DNA from: Cladopsammia gracilis
Lineage: Eukaryota > Cnidaria > Anthozoa > Scleractinia > Dendrophylliidae
NCBI GenBank assembly: GCA_022457155.1
Contig: JAJGOT010000319.1
Span: forward strand, 941,781-1,005,780
DNA: 64,000 nucleotides
Direction: 5' to 3'
Positions 44,430-55,873 of the stretch are shown here, one piece after another (position 1 is the stretch's first letter; each line of letters opens with the position of its first letter). Under the pieces are notes generated by a model. That model did no database searches and was not told the origin of the DNA. It saw only the letters and a list, made by a program, of their open reading frames with translations. Position numbers and translations under genes: made by a program.

Positions 44430-44690
44430 TCGAGACCTAGATGAACGCTTTGGATCGATCCGATCAGGTATCGAGTATGTCGAGTAGGAAGACGCAGAAG
44501 AACGCTTTGGGTCGATCCTATCCGGTATCGAGTATGTAGAGTAGGAAGACGCAGAAGAACGCTTTGGGTCGACCCTATCCGGTATCGAGTGTGTAGAATG
44601 GGAACACACAGAAGAACGATTTTGGTCGATCCGATCCGGTATCGAACATGTAGAGTAGAAAGACGCAGAAGAACGCTTGGTAATGCCATC
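44430..44690. repeat. 57-bp tandem repeat just after gene A
   Basis: About 4.5 units of 57 bp, GAACGCTTTGGGTCGATCC followed by a GGTATCGAGTATGTAGAGTA part. It starts about 25 bp after the gene A stop codon and so may be in its 3' UTR. Confidence 0.9.
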
Positions 44691-45124
44691 GATAAAAACG
44701 TTTTTTTAATGACATGTACCTTGTAATAGTGTTTTTCTGAGCACCGCCGAGGCCTCTTTTGGGCTATTTTGATTATTCCTATATTTGTAAATTTCTTTCC
44801 ATTATAATTATAATCATCGAGCGAAGCATCGGAGGAGGTAGTCTGGTGCCTAGGTCGGAGCGTTCATACTGTGCATGCGAAATGCGAAGACATTTATTTA
44901 TTTAATCAAGTTTCAGATTACAATTACAAAAAAAAAATTAGAAATCTGAGGTAGGCTTAAAACAGAGTACAAGACTCCTTAAAAATAAGCTACCTATTAT
45001 TACATCATAAATATATCTAAGAATTAATTAAGTAATGCAATTATCTAAAAAGTTATATTAAAAAATATTTTAAAAAAAATTACAGAAGACAATGATTATG
45101 TAAAATACAATGTAAAAATTAGAA

Positions 45125-45318
45125 AAAATCTACATTAAACTTATCATGGTAAAGGCCTTCGAATTCTTACGAAAGATTGACAAGGTATTTGACTCTCTTA
45201 TACTAAGAGGTAATTCATTCCACAGGCGACAAATCCGAACAAAAAAAGAATTCTTAAAGACGTCAGTCCTACTAAAAGGGACATCAAGCGTTAACATTGA
45301 TAATACTTTTGATAACAC
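45125..45318 (-). pseudogene. LINE RT C-terminal fragment, copy 1
   Basis: A 62-codon frame with VPFSRTDVFKNSFFVRICRLWNELP-type landmarks and SIRESNTLSIF, the tail of a non-LTR reverse transcriptase, on the minus strand. An identical copy is at 51574-51767 as part of the segmental duplication. Confidence 0.7.
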
Positions 45319-46122
45319 GAGATATTTATTGAAATTAAATCACCATCTGTGTCTTAAAAAACTAAATTTTTGCCTGAAACGGTGCTTAAATTGAAAGATT
45401 TTGGCATCCCATACTGTAAGTTAGTTTATGATGATAAATTTGCCGTTTCTGATCTATACCTAAATTCGCTCAAATAGCTTGTCACAAAAACTATATGTGC
45501 CTTAAGATATCAATTTTATTGGGTTAAATTCACAGTGTTTTGAATATGATTTCCGCAATGGACCTTGACCCATTTCATTACACTCTTTGATTAATAATGT
45601 GCCACATTAGGCTTTAATGAATATTACCCGCATAATATGCAAACGCCTTCTTAGAAACGATCTGGTTGTTATGCGAACTTTACGACTTAGTAACTATTCC
45701 ACAGCCTTGCTATGAGTAGTTAAAATTATATTTTCTTTAGAATAGAAGGGTCATAGAAGCCTTCATTGGTAATTTATAGTAGTACTTTCTGTCAAATATT
45801 TCTTGCCACCCAACATAATGTCCTAAAACCCAAAATAATTTTATTTAGTATATACTGAAACAGTGGATAGCATTGTTGGCGCGCTCTGATTGGCTACTGA
45901 AACTCGGAATAACTAGTGCTATTCACCTCCCAGCAACTCGCGAATTCAAAATTTGCGCGCGAAAATTGTAATCGTTGACAGGAATAAATAAGTTAAAAAG
46001 CATCATTTTCGTTATATTATCTCACTGTTTCTTCGCGGCTCGGTAAATATCCACCACTACCCACCTCCACTTTGGTGAATAGTTAACTATTCCAATTCGC
46101 AAATCGCACCACACGTACTCAC

Positions 46123-46260
46123 GATTAAATGTTAATTCAATTGCAATTTGTAACGTGTATTTAAAGTTTGACAGTTTGGTTTGATTTATGTTGTAAGTTA
46201 TTAAATTTTAAGGAATTAACATAACGCCCAAAGTCATTCGTGTTATCACGAATACACACT
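46123..46260 (+). promoter_or_regulatory. Paralogous 5' flank block, upstream of gene B
   Basis: Similar to the segment directly before gene A (43183-43312), here displaced about 2.7 kb upstream of the gene B start by later sequence. Confidence 0.4.
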
Positions 46261-46538
46261 GTTGAGAAGCAACACTCTACAACAAAGTAAGACATTGCTT
46301 ACATCAGCTCAGACAACTTGGTTCCTTTTTTTCTTGAAAGCTAGCTTTAATTTGCAGTACCGTCTATTTGCTTCTGACCATGAAGGTAAGATATTTGCTT
46401 TTCTGGGATTAAAATAAAGTGTAATCATGCTACTAAATCCAATTTGCACTTTTAGGGTAAATATTATATGCTTTATGGACAATCCCTCCCCCCACTCCTT
46501 TGAAACACATGGTAGGATCAGGAGCCCATATGGGCTCC

Positions 46539-46720
46539 TGGTAGGATAGAATATCATTATGACTTGCGATTTACTGTAGCACTTTCTCCCTTACCCTTTA
46601 ACCCACGAACTGCTGTTATTGCCATGGGCTCCTGGTAGTATAGAATATTATTATGACTTGCGATTTACTGGAGCACTTTCTCCCTTACCCTTTAACCCAC
46701 GAACTGCTGTTGTTGCCATC
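46539..46720. repeat. Tandem 92-bp repeat in duplication copy 1
   Basis: Two direct units (TATGACTTGCGATTTACTG, then CCCTTTAACCCACGAACTG), repeated also at 52985-53162. They are preceded by a palindrome AGGAGCCCATATGGGCTCCT at 46519-46538. Confidence 0.8.
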
Positions 46721-46753
46721 TTGTCTATGATTTTAAAAATTGTCTTTTCAGTA

Positions 46754-48032
46754 ATATATATAGATAGCCCAAGCCTAACAGCGTCGCACTTTGAACAAGC
46801 TTAACTAAGGTGAAACTTAACTAAGGTGAAAGGTTGGAAGCACAAGAATTAAGATTGACGAACGGGCTATTTTCAATTTTAGCAATTCTCAAAAACAGTG
46901 AGCTTATTACGCGACCGTCTGCACAGTACATTTTTATAGACCGTACAAAAGTTCACAAAAACAACTTTTCTCTGTCTAGAATAACTAGTACCACTAGTTT
47001 CCGAATAAAATACAGTTTTTGTTTGTCAAAAATTGCCCGAGAAACTGATTTGAAAATCAAAAATTGCAAAAATACACAAACATATTTGCATAAGGCGATG
47101 CGAGTGAAGATAGAACTGTACTATAAAATCAGTCTTGTTTTGTTTACATAAAATCGCTTTTCAAACTATCTAATGAATGAACAAACACATAAAAATGGAC
47201 AACACAATCTTCTTTCGAAAAAATTTATTCAAATCTCCATTAGTTTACGTTTAAAAGCAAAACGCGTACCATTGAATTATAGCTCATAGAGTTCAAGCTT
47301 TCTTCGATGAAATTCAAGAGATCGATACAACTGAATTTAAGCACGTTTTAAAATCAATTCTCCAAAACTAACAATAACACCAATAAAAAGACACTCACAG
47401 ATTGATATCAACATAAATTCTCATCGAAAACTGTAATCTGTTTTACCTTTATGTCCCTCGCTTGCTTGGAAATTCAAATCTCCGCTTCTGATTCTGAAAT
47501 CCGTAGAAAACAAACCAGTCTCCCGCATTTGATAAAAACGTAATACATGAAGTTCCTCGAAGCAAGATTTTATCCATGAAAGCTCGTCTTTTTCCACTAA
47601 AGCGGCTTCTAAGTATCCCTTAATTAGTATCCTTGTCTTGAGTAGCAAACCGCGAAATATTCAGGGAAATAACGCCTTTAATTTAAACGGTTTTCTCCGC
47701 TTAGTAAATTCACAGCAAAACATCAAAGTGTTTTTCTAGCTGACGTGACATTCGGCCGTGTAACCGCGCGAAAAACAAAGCCTCGCTTTGGTTTCAACAT
47801 GACGTCGTATGCGCATGTTTTGCGACGTCATACGCGCCCGCGAGCTAGTCCTGCGCAGTCCGGTCCTGTGCGACAGCGGACGGAGGGCACACACACGCCC
47901 GCGGACGGAGGGCACACGCGCGCCCGCGAAACATTCCGCTAGCCATGACCATGAAAAATGAAGGGCATAGGTTCTGGTTCTATGAGTATGGGGCTGCACA
48001 ACCAGGCCTTCGGCCTGGCAAGTGCTCCGCTA
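46754..48032. other. 1.28-kb segment present only in duplication copy 1
   Basis: Copy 2 has the uninterrupted sequence TTTTCAGTACAATAG (around 53190-53204); copy 1 has this segment between two TA dinucleotides (46752-46753 and 48031-48032). No terminal inverted repeats were seen. It contains a CpG-rich stretch at about 47750-47945 with two GCGGACGGAGGGCACAC units. No gene recognised. Confidence 0.7.
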
Positions 48033-48807
48033 CAATAGATTTCATGCATGTAAAAGGCGGCATCACCTTATGACGAAATACAGAGTAAAACAGAACCGCA
48101 AATGGACTAACCTAACATCCCTAAAATGATTGGCACTGAATGATTCACGATCCTTGGACGCTTCAGGGTGAATTTAAAGCTGAATTACAGTCGTACTGCG
48201 CAATCTCGGGGTTTGTTTTCATTTTTTGGTTTGAATTTGTTGATATGTTACACTTCGGTAATAGCATACACGGATTAAATGGGAGTAAACCGTCAGTCCG
48301 CCATTACGGCCGTTGTGTTTGCGAATGCTCGATGAGCTGAAACGTCGGTTTGGGAAAACTTTGGGGTTCTTTTACTTATTATTATTGTTTGGCAAGGATA
48401 TCTGACGTTAATAATGAAGGAAAAGGTAAGTAATTTGTCCCGTAATTTTCATTTTTGCTAGTAAACGTTCCTTGTTTGTGAGTCTCACAAACATTGCCGA
48501 GCTGAGATTGCGCAGTACGGACTGTAATTCATCTTTAAACCGGCATAATTTCACAGTTTACACAAAGGAAAAACGGCAGTCTCCTCGTCGCGTATGACTG
48601 ACTGATACATGCAATGCATACTTTAATTGAAAGGTTCGGATGAATTGACTAAGTACTAAAAATAACAAAAGTTCCCTTTTTGTCGACCAAAAATTAAAAT
48701 TGTTCATTTCCAGTGTAGTTCAGGTTTGTTGTAGTTGTTTTTAAACTAACTGAAGGCGGTCCCTAAACAATTAGTCAAATTTACTGAGCTTCCCTTCCTG
48801 TCAAAGT

Positions 48808-48867
48808 ATGTTATGTTATGTTATGTTATGTTATGTTATGTTATGTTATGTTATGTTATGTTATGTT
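48808..48867. repeat. (ATGTT)n microsatellite upstream of gene B
   Basis: About 12 pentamer units ending about 65 bp before the gene B start codon; the same array is at 53958-54023 before gene C. Gene A lacks it. Confidence 0.95.
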
Positions 48868-48933
48868 AAAGTAACATAACACAATCATTAATTTTCCACA
48901 GGTGGTCTGATAAACAGCATAAAAAGTTTTGAA

Positions 48934-49977
48934 ATGGAAATTAAGGGATGCTTCTCCAAGAAAACACTCTTCATAACTTTTGTATTTTGTCAAATTTTCT
49001 TCATTTTATATTTTTACGAAACCAACATTTCCATTCAAGCTGACGAAACAACACAACATTCTGCCAAAGGGAGAAATAATGAAATGATCGCCTCGAAACA
49101 AGAAGTTAACAAAAGGACGCAATATCATGCCAAAGTGAACTCTCCGTTTAATATAATCCCGGAAATACCCAAAGACACATCCGTTCTTATTGCTATAATC
49201 ACAATTCCATCCAAGTTTGAAAGGAGACAAACCTTAAGGAAAACTTGGGCTAAAAGGACATCTTTGGCAATAAGCACTAGTGCTAATAGTCCTTCTTCCA
49301 AGCCACTCGAAAAGATGATGATTGCATATTTCTTTTCGGTTGGATTTGACGGACACTCTTCGATAGATACGGATACTAAAAGGGAAGCTGATGTCCAGAA
49401 AGATATTCTGCGCCTGGATTTGAACGAAACATATCGTAATATCCCTCAAAAGGTGCTTGTCACATTCGAATGGGTAGCAAATATGGACATTAAACCGCGT
49501 TTTATTGCGAAGGCAGATGATGATGTGTATATCAAAGTTCCAGATCTTGCGAGATGGCTTCTGGGGAATACAGTCAAACCTGTTAAGCGACTGTACGCCG
49601 GATATGTCATCTACAGTAACAGAGTAATTCGTTTACCCAAACATCGCTGGTATGTCAGCTCAGAGCAATACAAACACGAATTTTATCCTGCTTATTGTGC
49701 CGGGGCTTTTTACGTTTTATCAAGAAATGTACTTTTAGAAATTGTAAATGCATCCAAGGTAACTAAGTTGTTTCCAGTGGAAGATGCCTCCATTGGAGTA
49801 TTGGTGAACAAAACAGGAGCAGAGCCCATGCGCACAGGGCGGACTTTGGTTAATTTGAAAAGTAGTGTAAACAGACTTGTCCTTGCAAGGAAAAAAGGAA
49901 TTCCTTCAGCCATTGTATTGGGACATTCATTAAGTTCTAAAGCCATACGTAAGTTACATCATACTTCTGGAAAATAA
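48934..49977 (+). CDS. Galactosyltransferase gene B (GT31, beta-1,3-galactosyltransferase-like)
   Basis: Single exon, 347 residues, type II membrane protein with anchor at about 11-28. It has the GT31 motifs RRQTLRKTWAK (98-108), ADDDVYIKVPDL (194-205), AYCAGAFYVLSR (253-264) and EDASIG (283-288). The last motif has Ser where gene A has Phe, in the region that is usually EDVYVG/EDVFVG. An insertion with ANSPSSKPLEKM at about 117-128 is absent from gene A. The start is chosen by alignment with gene A. A 5-bp microsatellite and a possible 5' UTR acceptor (TTTTCCACAG) lie just upstream. Confidence 0.9.
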   Translation: MEIKGCFSKKTLFITFVFCQIFFILYFYETNISIQADETTQHSAKGRNNEMIASKQEVNKRTQYHAKVNSPFNIIPEIPKDTSVLIAIITIPSKFERRQTLRKTWAKRTSLAISTSANSPSSKPLEKMMIAYFFSVGFDGHSSIDTDTKREADVQKDILRLDLNETYRNIPQKVLVTFEWVANMDIKPRFIAKADDDVYIKVPDLARWLLGNTVKPVKRLYAGYVIYSNRVIRLPKHRWYVSSEQYKHEFYPAYCAGAFYVLSRNVLLEIVNASKVTKLFPVEDASIGVLVNKTGAEPMRTGRTLVNLKSSVNRLVLARKKGIPSAIVLGHSLSSKAIRKLHHTSGK

Positions 49978-50025
49978 GTTATTCGTAATCAACATAACTC
50001 GGTACCAGACATGCATGGTTAGCAA

Positions 50026-50031
50026 AATAAA
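50026..50031 (+). terminator. Polyadenylation signal of gene B
   Basis: AATAAA, 49 bases after the stop codon of gene B, in an A-rich context. The same signal is at 55182 after gene C. Confidence 0.6.
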
Positions 50032-50709
50032 AGAAGCACAGGTTGTTGGAATTTTGTAACTGAAACTAATTAAACATCGATAACTGTTAGTGATCTCCCG
50101 AGCACTAGGCTCATGTTAAAAAAAACACTCCACTTTATATACATATTAATATCGGTAAAAGGACTACTTAATGCTGTCCCCGGATGAAAAAAATTCCAAT
50201 TTGGCAGTCAGAGGAATTTTTTTTAATTTAATTATTTCCAAATTGGACAGTCATGTAGTGCGCAGCTCTTACAAGGTCTTCTCTGATTTGCTGAGAAAAC
50301 AATAGAACAAACAACACAACAATGGCTAACAATAGACCCTTGACCTAAAAACAATAGAGCTGCATGATATACAGGCTCAATGAAATTAGAGGTTGTAAAG
50401 AGCTGCGTGGTATCTGCATGTAGTCCTGTTACTTGTTAATTATATTTTTCTCACTTCTGCGTAGAAGTTAAAAGTACAGCTTCAAGCTGTCGAACAGGTC
50501 ACTGTGTCTTCCGAGGCTCTTTATTCTTTGCGTGCTAAACGCCACTCGTTAAATACATTAAGTCGTGTTGATGTGCTTTTCTTCGTGTTTTTGTTTTCGT
50601 TTCCTTCTATCATGGCGTTTAACTCTTTCTCCGCTATCTCAGGAAACCTGCTATCTTCTTGCCGAGTACATGCTGGCTGTTCGTCCGCCAAAGCCTCGTC
50701 AAATAAATC

Positions 50710-51379
50710 TCGGCCTGTTAAATCAATAAAATCGATGATCAATGAAATCGATATCAATCGATATCAATCGATGCCAATTAATCGATTGATATTGGAAATC
50801 GATGATCAATCGATGACGTATGGTTTTGTGATAATTCGATTGACCATCGATTTCCAATAAAATCGATTAATTGATATCGATTTTATCGATAGCTATCGAT
50901 CTCGGGTTATATGGACGGCAACATAGCAAGACTTACACTGGAACGGTTTTTGAAGTAGCCAAAGCGAAGCGACTAAATCCCTCTGTAGGTGACCAACTTT
51001 GTCCGCGATCATCAGTCATCTTAAAAGCATTGTCACGATCTCCCCTTTTCTTGCTTGTGGAGAAGTTGTCACCAATTGCAACAGTAAATGAACACTCCTG
51101 GTACCCTTTCACCCGGGCCTTTCACGACGACATCGGATATCACAAGGGTAACTTCCCGCTCGCGATGCGGCGTGTCTTGACTACACATTGTGTTTGGAAT
51201 TTTGTTACACGAGCTCCAAGAAAACGTGCAAAAATCGATAAAACCGATAATTTGCGGGACATTTTTTGTGATTATCGATTGATCATCGATTGGCCGATAT
51301 CAATCGATATCAATTAACTAATTTTATCGATTGATATCGATTGATCGATTGAATTTCCGATGATCGATTATCATCGATT
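50710..51379. mobile_element. ATCGAT-rich inverted-repeat element, copy 1 (right end cut)
   Basis: Same as 55874-56555, but the right terminal inverted repeat is missing because the tandem duplication joint lies there. Left end TCGGCCTGTTAAATC. Arms are composed of many ATCGAT and ATATCAATCGAT motifs. Confidence 0.8.
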
Positions 51380-51573
51380 AAAACAATTAGAAATCTGAGG
51401 TAGGCTTAAAACAGAGTACAAGACTCCTTAAAAATAAGCTACCTATTATTACATCATAAATATATCTAAGAATTAATTAAGTAATGCAATTATCTAAAAA
51501 GTTATATTAAAAAATATTTAAAAAAAAATTACAGAAGACAATGATTATGTAAAATACAATGTAAAAATTAGAA

Positions 51574-51767
51574 AAAATCTACATTAAACTTATCATGGTA
51601 AAGGCCTTCGAATTCTTACGAAAGATTGACAAGGTATTTGACTCTCTTATACTAAGAGGTAATTCATTCCACAGGCGACAAATCCGAACAAAAAAAGAAT
51701 TCTTAAAGACGTCAGTCCTACTAAAAGGGACATCAAGCGTTAACATTGATAATACTTTTGATAACAC
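51574..51767 (-). pseudogene. LINE RT C-terminal fragment, copy 2
   Basis: Identical 62-codon fragment to that at 45125-45318, copied with the segment. Confidence 0.7.
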
Positions 51768-52570
51768 GAGATATTTATTGAAATTAAATCACCATCTGTG
51801 TCTTAAAAAACTAAATTTTTGCCTGAAACGGTGCTTAAATTGAAAGATTTTGGCATCCCATACTGTAAGTTAGTTTATGATGATAAATTTGCCGTTTCTG
51901 ATCTATACCTAAATTCGCTCAAATAGCTTGTCACAAAAACTATATGTGCCTTAAGATATCAATTTTATTGGGTTAAATTCACAGTGTTTTGAATATGATT
52001 TCCGCAATGGACCTTGACCCATTTCATTACACTCTTTGATTAATAATGTGCCACATTAGGCTTTAATGAATATTACCCGCATAATATGCAAACGCCTTCT
52101 TAGAAACGATCTGGTTGTTATGCGAACTTTACGACTTAGTAACTATTCCACAGCCTTGCTATGAGTAGTTAAAATTATATTTTCTTTAGAATAGAAGGGT
52201 CATAGAAGCCTTCATTGGTAATTTATAGTAGTACTTTCTGTCAAATATTTCTTGCCACCCAACATAATGTCCTAAAACCCAAAATAATTTTATTTAGTAT
52301 ATACTGAAACAGTGGATAGCATTGTTGGCGCGCTCTGATTGGCTACTGAAACTCGGAATAACTAGTGCTATTCACCTCCCAGCAACTCGCGAATCAAATT
52401 TGCGCGCGAAAATTGTAATCGTTGACAGGAATAAATAAGTTAAAAAGCATCATTTTCGTTATATTATCTCACTGTTTCTTCGCGGCTCGGTAAATATCCA
52501 CCACTACCCACCTCCACTTTGGTGAATAGTTAACTATTCCAATTCGCAAATCGCACCACACGTACTCACG

Positions 52571-52705
52571 ATTAAATGTTAATTCAATTGCAATTTGTAA
52601 CGTGTATTTAAAGTTTGACAGTTTGGTTTGATTTATGTTGTAAGTTATTAAATTTTAAGGAATTAACATAACACCCAAAGTCATTCGTGTTATCACGAAT
52701 ACACA
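52571..52705 (+). promoter_or_regulatory. Paralogous 5' flank block, upstream of gene C
   Basis: Counterpart of 46123-46260 in duplication copy 2 and of 43183-43312 at gene A, about 1.4 kb before the gene C start. Confidence 0.4.
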
Positions 52706-53957
52706 CTGTTGAGAAGCAACACTCTACAACAAAGTAAGACATTGCTTACATCAGCTCAGACAACTTGGTTCCTTTTTTTTCTTGAAAGCTAGCTTTAATT
52801 TGCAGTACCGTCTATTTGCTTCTGACCATGAAGGTAAGATATTTGCTTTTCTGGGATTAAAATAAAGTGTAATCATGCTACTAAATCCAATTTGCACTTT
52901 TAGGGTAAATATGATATGCTTTATGGACAATCCCTCCCACCCTCTGAAACACATGGTAGGATCAGGAGCCCATATGGGCTCCTGGTAGGATAGAATATTA
53001 TTATGACTTGCGATTTACTGGAGCACTTTCTCTCTTACCCTTTAACCCACGAACTGCTGTTATTGCCATGGGCTCCAGGTAGGATAGAATATTATTATGA
53101 CTTGCGATTTACTGGAGCACTTTCTCCCTTACCCTTTAACCCACGGACTGCTGTTGTTGCCATCTTGTCTATGATTTTAAAAATTGTCTTTTCAGTACAA
53201 TAGATTTCATGCATGTAAAAGGCGGCATCACCTTATGACGAAATACAGAGTAAAACAGAACCGCAAATGGACTAACCTAACATCCCTAAAATGATTGGCA
53301 CTGAATGATTCACGATCCTTGGGCGCTTCAGGGTGAATTTAAAGCTGAATTACAGTCGTACTGCGCAATCTCGGGGTTTGTTTTCATTTTTTGGTTTGAA
53401 TTTGTTGATATGTTACACTTCGGTAATAAATGGGAGTAAACCGTCAGTCCGCCATTACGGCCGTTGTGTTTGCGAATGCTCGATGAGCTGAAACGTCGGT
53501 TTGGGAAAACTTTGGGGTTCTTTTACTTATTATTATTGTTTGGCAAGGATATCTGACGTTAATAATGAAGGAAAAGGTAAGTAATTTGTCCCGTAATTTT
53601 CATTTTTGCTAGTAAACGTTCCTTGTTTGTGAGTCTCACAAACATTGCCGAGCTGAGATTGCGCAGTACGGAATGTAATTCATCTTTAAACCGGCATAAT
53701 TTCACAGTTTACACAAAGGAAAAACGGCAGTCTCCTCGTCGCGTATGACTGACTGATACATGCAATGCATACTTTAATTGAAAGGTTCGGATGAATTGAC
53801 TAAGTACTAAAAATAACAAAAGTTCCCTTTTTGCCGACCAAAAATTAAAATTGTTCATTTCCAGTGTAGTTCAGATTTGTTGTAGTTGTTTTTAAACTAA
53901 CTGAAGGCGGTCCCTAAACAATTAGTCAAATTTACTGAGCTTCCCTTCCTGTCAAAG

Positions 53958-54023
53958 TATGTTATGTTATGTTATGTTATGTTATGTTATGTTATGTTAT
54001 GTTATGTTATGTTATGTTATGTT
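53958..54023. repeat. (ATGTT)n microsatellite upstream of gene C
   Basis: About 13 pentamer units, one or so more than at gene B. Confidence 0.95.
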
Positions 54024-54089
54024 AAAGTAACATAACACAATCATTAATTTTCCACAGGTGGTCTGATAAACAGCATAAAAAGTTTTGAA

Positions 54090-55133
54090 ATGGAAATTAA
54101 GGGATGCTTCTCCAAGAAAACACTCTTCATAACTTTTGTATTTTGTCAAATTTTCTTCATTTTATATTTTTACGAAACCAACATTTCCATTCAAGCTGAC
54201 GAAACAACACAACATTCTGCCAAAGGGAGAAATAATGAAATGATCGCCTCGAAACAAGAAGTTAACAAAAGGACGCAATATCATGCCAATGTGAACTCTC
54301 CGTTTAATATAATCCCGGAAATACCCAAAGACACATCCGTTCTTATTGCTATAATCACAATTCCATCCAAGTTTGAAAGGAGACAAACCTTAAGGAAAAC
54401 TTGGGCTAAAAGGACATCTTTGGCAATAAGCACTAGTGCTAATAGTTCTTCTTCCAAGCCACTCGAAAAGATGATGATTGCATATTTCTTTTCGGTTGGA
54501 TTTGACGGACACTCTTCGATAGATACGGATACTAAAAGGGAAGCTGATGTCCAGAAAGATATTCTGCGCCTGGATTTGAACGAAACATATCGTAATATCC
54601 CTCAAAAGGTGCTTGTCACATTCGAATGGGTAGCAAATATGGACATTAAACCGCGTTTTATTGCGAAGGCAGATGATGATGTGTATATCAAAGTTCCAGA
54701 TCTTGCGAGATGGCTTCTGGGGAATACAGTCAAACCTGTTAAGCGACTGTACGCCGGATATGTCATCTACAGTAACAGAGTAATTCGTTTACCCAAACAT
54801 CGCTGGTATGTCAGCTCAGAGCAATACAAACACGAATTTTATCCTGCTTATTGTGCCGGGGCTTTTTACGTTTTATCAAGAAATGTACTTTTAGAAATTG
54901 TAAATGCATCCAAGGTAACTAAGTTGTTTCCAGTGGAAGATGCCTCCATTGGAGTATTGGTGAACAAAACAGGAGCAGAGCCCATGCGCACAGGGCGGAC
55001 TTTGGTTAATTTGAAAAGTAGTGTAAACAGACTTGTCCTTGCAAGGAAAAAAGGAATTCCTTCAGCCATTGTATTGGGACATTCATTAAGTTCTAAAGCC
55101 ATACGTAAGTTACATCATACTTCTGGAAAATAA
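54090..55133 (+). CDS. Galactosyltransferase gene C (GT31, beta-1,3-galactosyltransferase-like)
   Basis: Single exon, 347 residues, the product of the recent duplication of gene B. The proteins differ only at residue 67 (Lys in B, Asn here) and residue 120 (Pro in B, Ser here), both in the stem or early catalytic region and outside the conserved motifs. All GT31 motifs, including DDD and the unusual EDAS, are kept, so both copies appear functional. A polyadenylation signal follows at 55182. Confidence 0.9.
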   Translation: MEIKGCFSKKTLFITFVFCQIFFILYFYETNISIQADETTQHSAKGRNNEMIASKQEVNKRTQYHANVNSPFNIIPEIPKDTSVLIAIITIPSKFERRQTLRKTWAKRTSLAISTSANSSSSKPLEKMMIAYFFSVGFDGHSSIDTDTKREADVQKDILRLDLNETYRNIPQKVLVTFEWVANMDIKPRFIAKADDDVYIKVPDLARWLLGNTVKPVKRLYAGYVIYSNRVIRLPKHRWYVSSEQYKHEFYPAYCAGAFYVLSRNVLLEIVNASKVTKLFPVEDASIGVLVNKTGAEPMRTGRTLVNLKSSVNRLVLARKKGIPSAIVLGHSLSSKAIRKLHHTSGK

Positions 55134-55181
55134 GTTATTCGTAATCAACATAACTCGGTACCAGACATGCATGGTTAGCAA

Positions 55182-55187
55182 AATAAA
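55182..55187 (+). terminator. Polyadenylation signal of gene C
   Basis: AATAAA, 49 bases after the stop codon, as at gene B. Confidence 0.6.
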
Positions 55188-55873
55188 AGAAGCACAGGTT
55201 GTTGGAATTTTGTAACTGAAACTAATTAAACATCGATAACTGTTAGTGATCTCCCGAGCACTAGGCTCATGTTAAAAAAAACACTCCACTTTATATACAT
55301 ATTAATATAGGTAAAAGGACTACTTAATGCTGTCCCCGGATGAAAAAAATTCCAATTTGGCAGTCAGAGGAATTTTTTTTAATTTAATTATTTCCAAATT
55401 GGACAGTCATGTAGTGCGCAGCTCTTACAAGGTCTTCTCTGATTTGCTGAGAAAACAATAGAACAAACAACACAACAATGGTTAACAATAGACCCTTGAC
55501 CTAAAAACAATAGAGCTGCATGATATACAGGATCATACAGGCCCAATGACATTAGAGGTTGTAAAGAGCTGCGTGGTATCTGCATGTAGTCCTGTTACTT
55601 GTTAATTATATTTTTCTCACTTCTGCGTAGAAGTTAAAAGTACAGCTTCAAGCTGTCGAACAGGTCACTGTGTCTTCCGAGGCTCTTTATTCTTTGCGTG
55701 CTAAACGCCACTCGATAAATACATTAAGTCGTGTTGATGTGCTTTTCTTCGTGTTTTTGTTTGTTTCCTTCTATCATGGCGTTTAACTCTTTCTCCGCTA
55801 TCTCAGGAAACCTGATATCTTCTTGCCGAGTACATGCTGGCTGTTCGTCCGCCAAAGCCTCGTCAAATAAATC

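Larger units (their letters stand above)
44936..51379 (+). repeat. Tandem segmental duplication, copy 1 (galactosyltransferase gene B)
   Basis: Direct copy of 51385-56543, nearly identical by eye along its length, except that it has an extra 1.28 kb (46754-48032), an extra 14 bp near 48263 and small indels. It carries a LINE fragment, paralogous 5' flank, gene B and most of the ATCGAT-rich element. The right end is cut inside that element. Confidence 0.9.
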
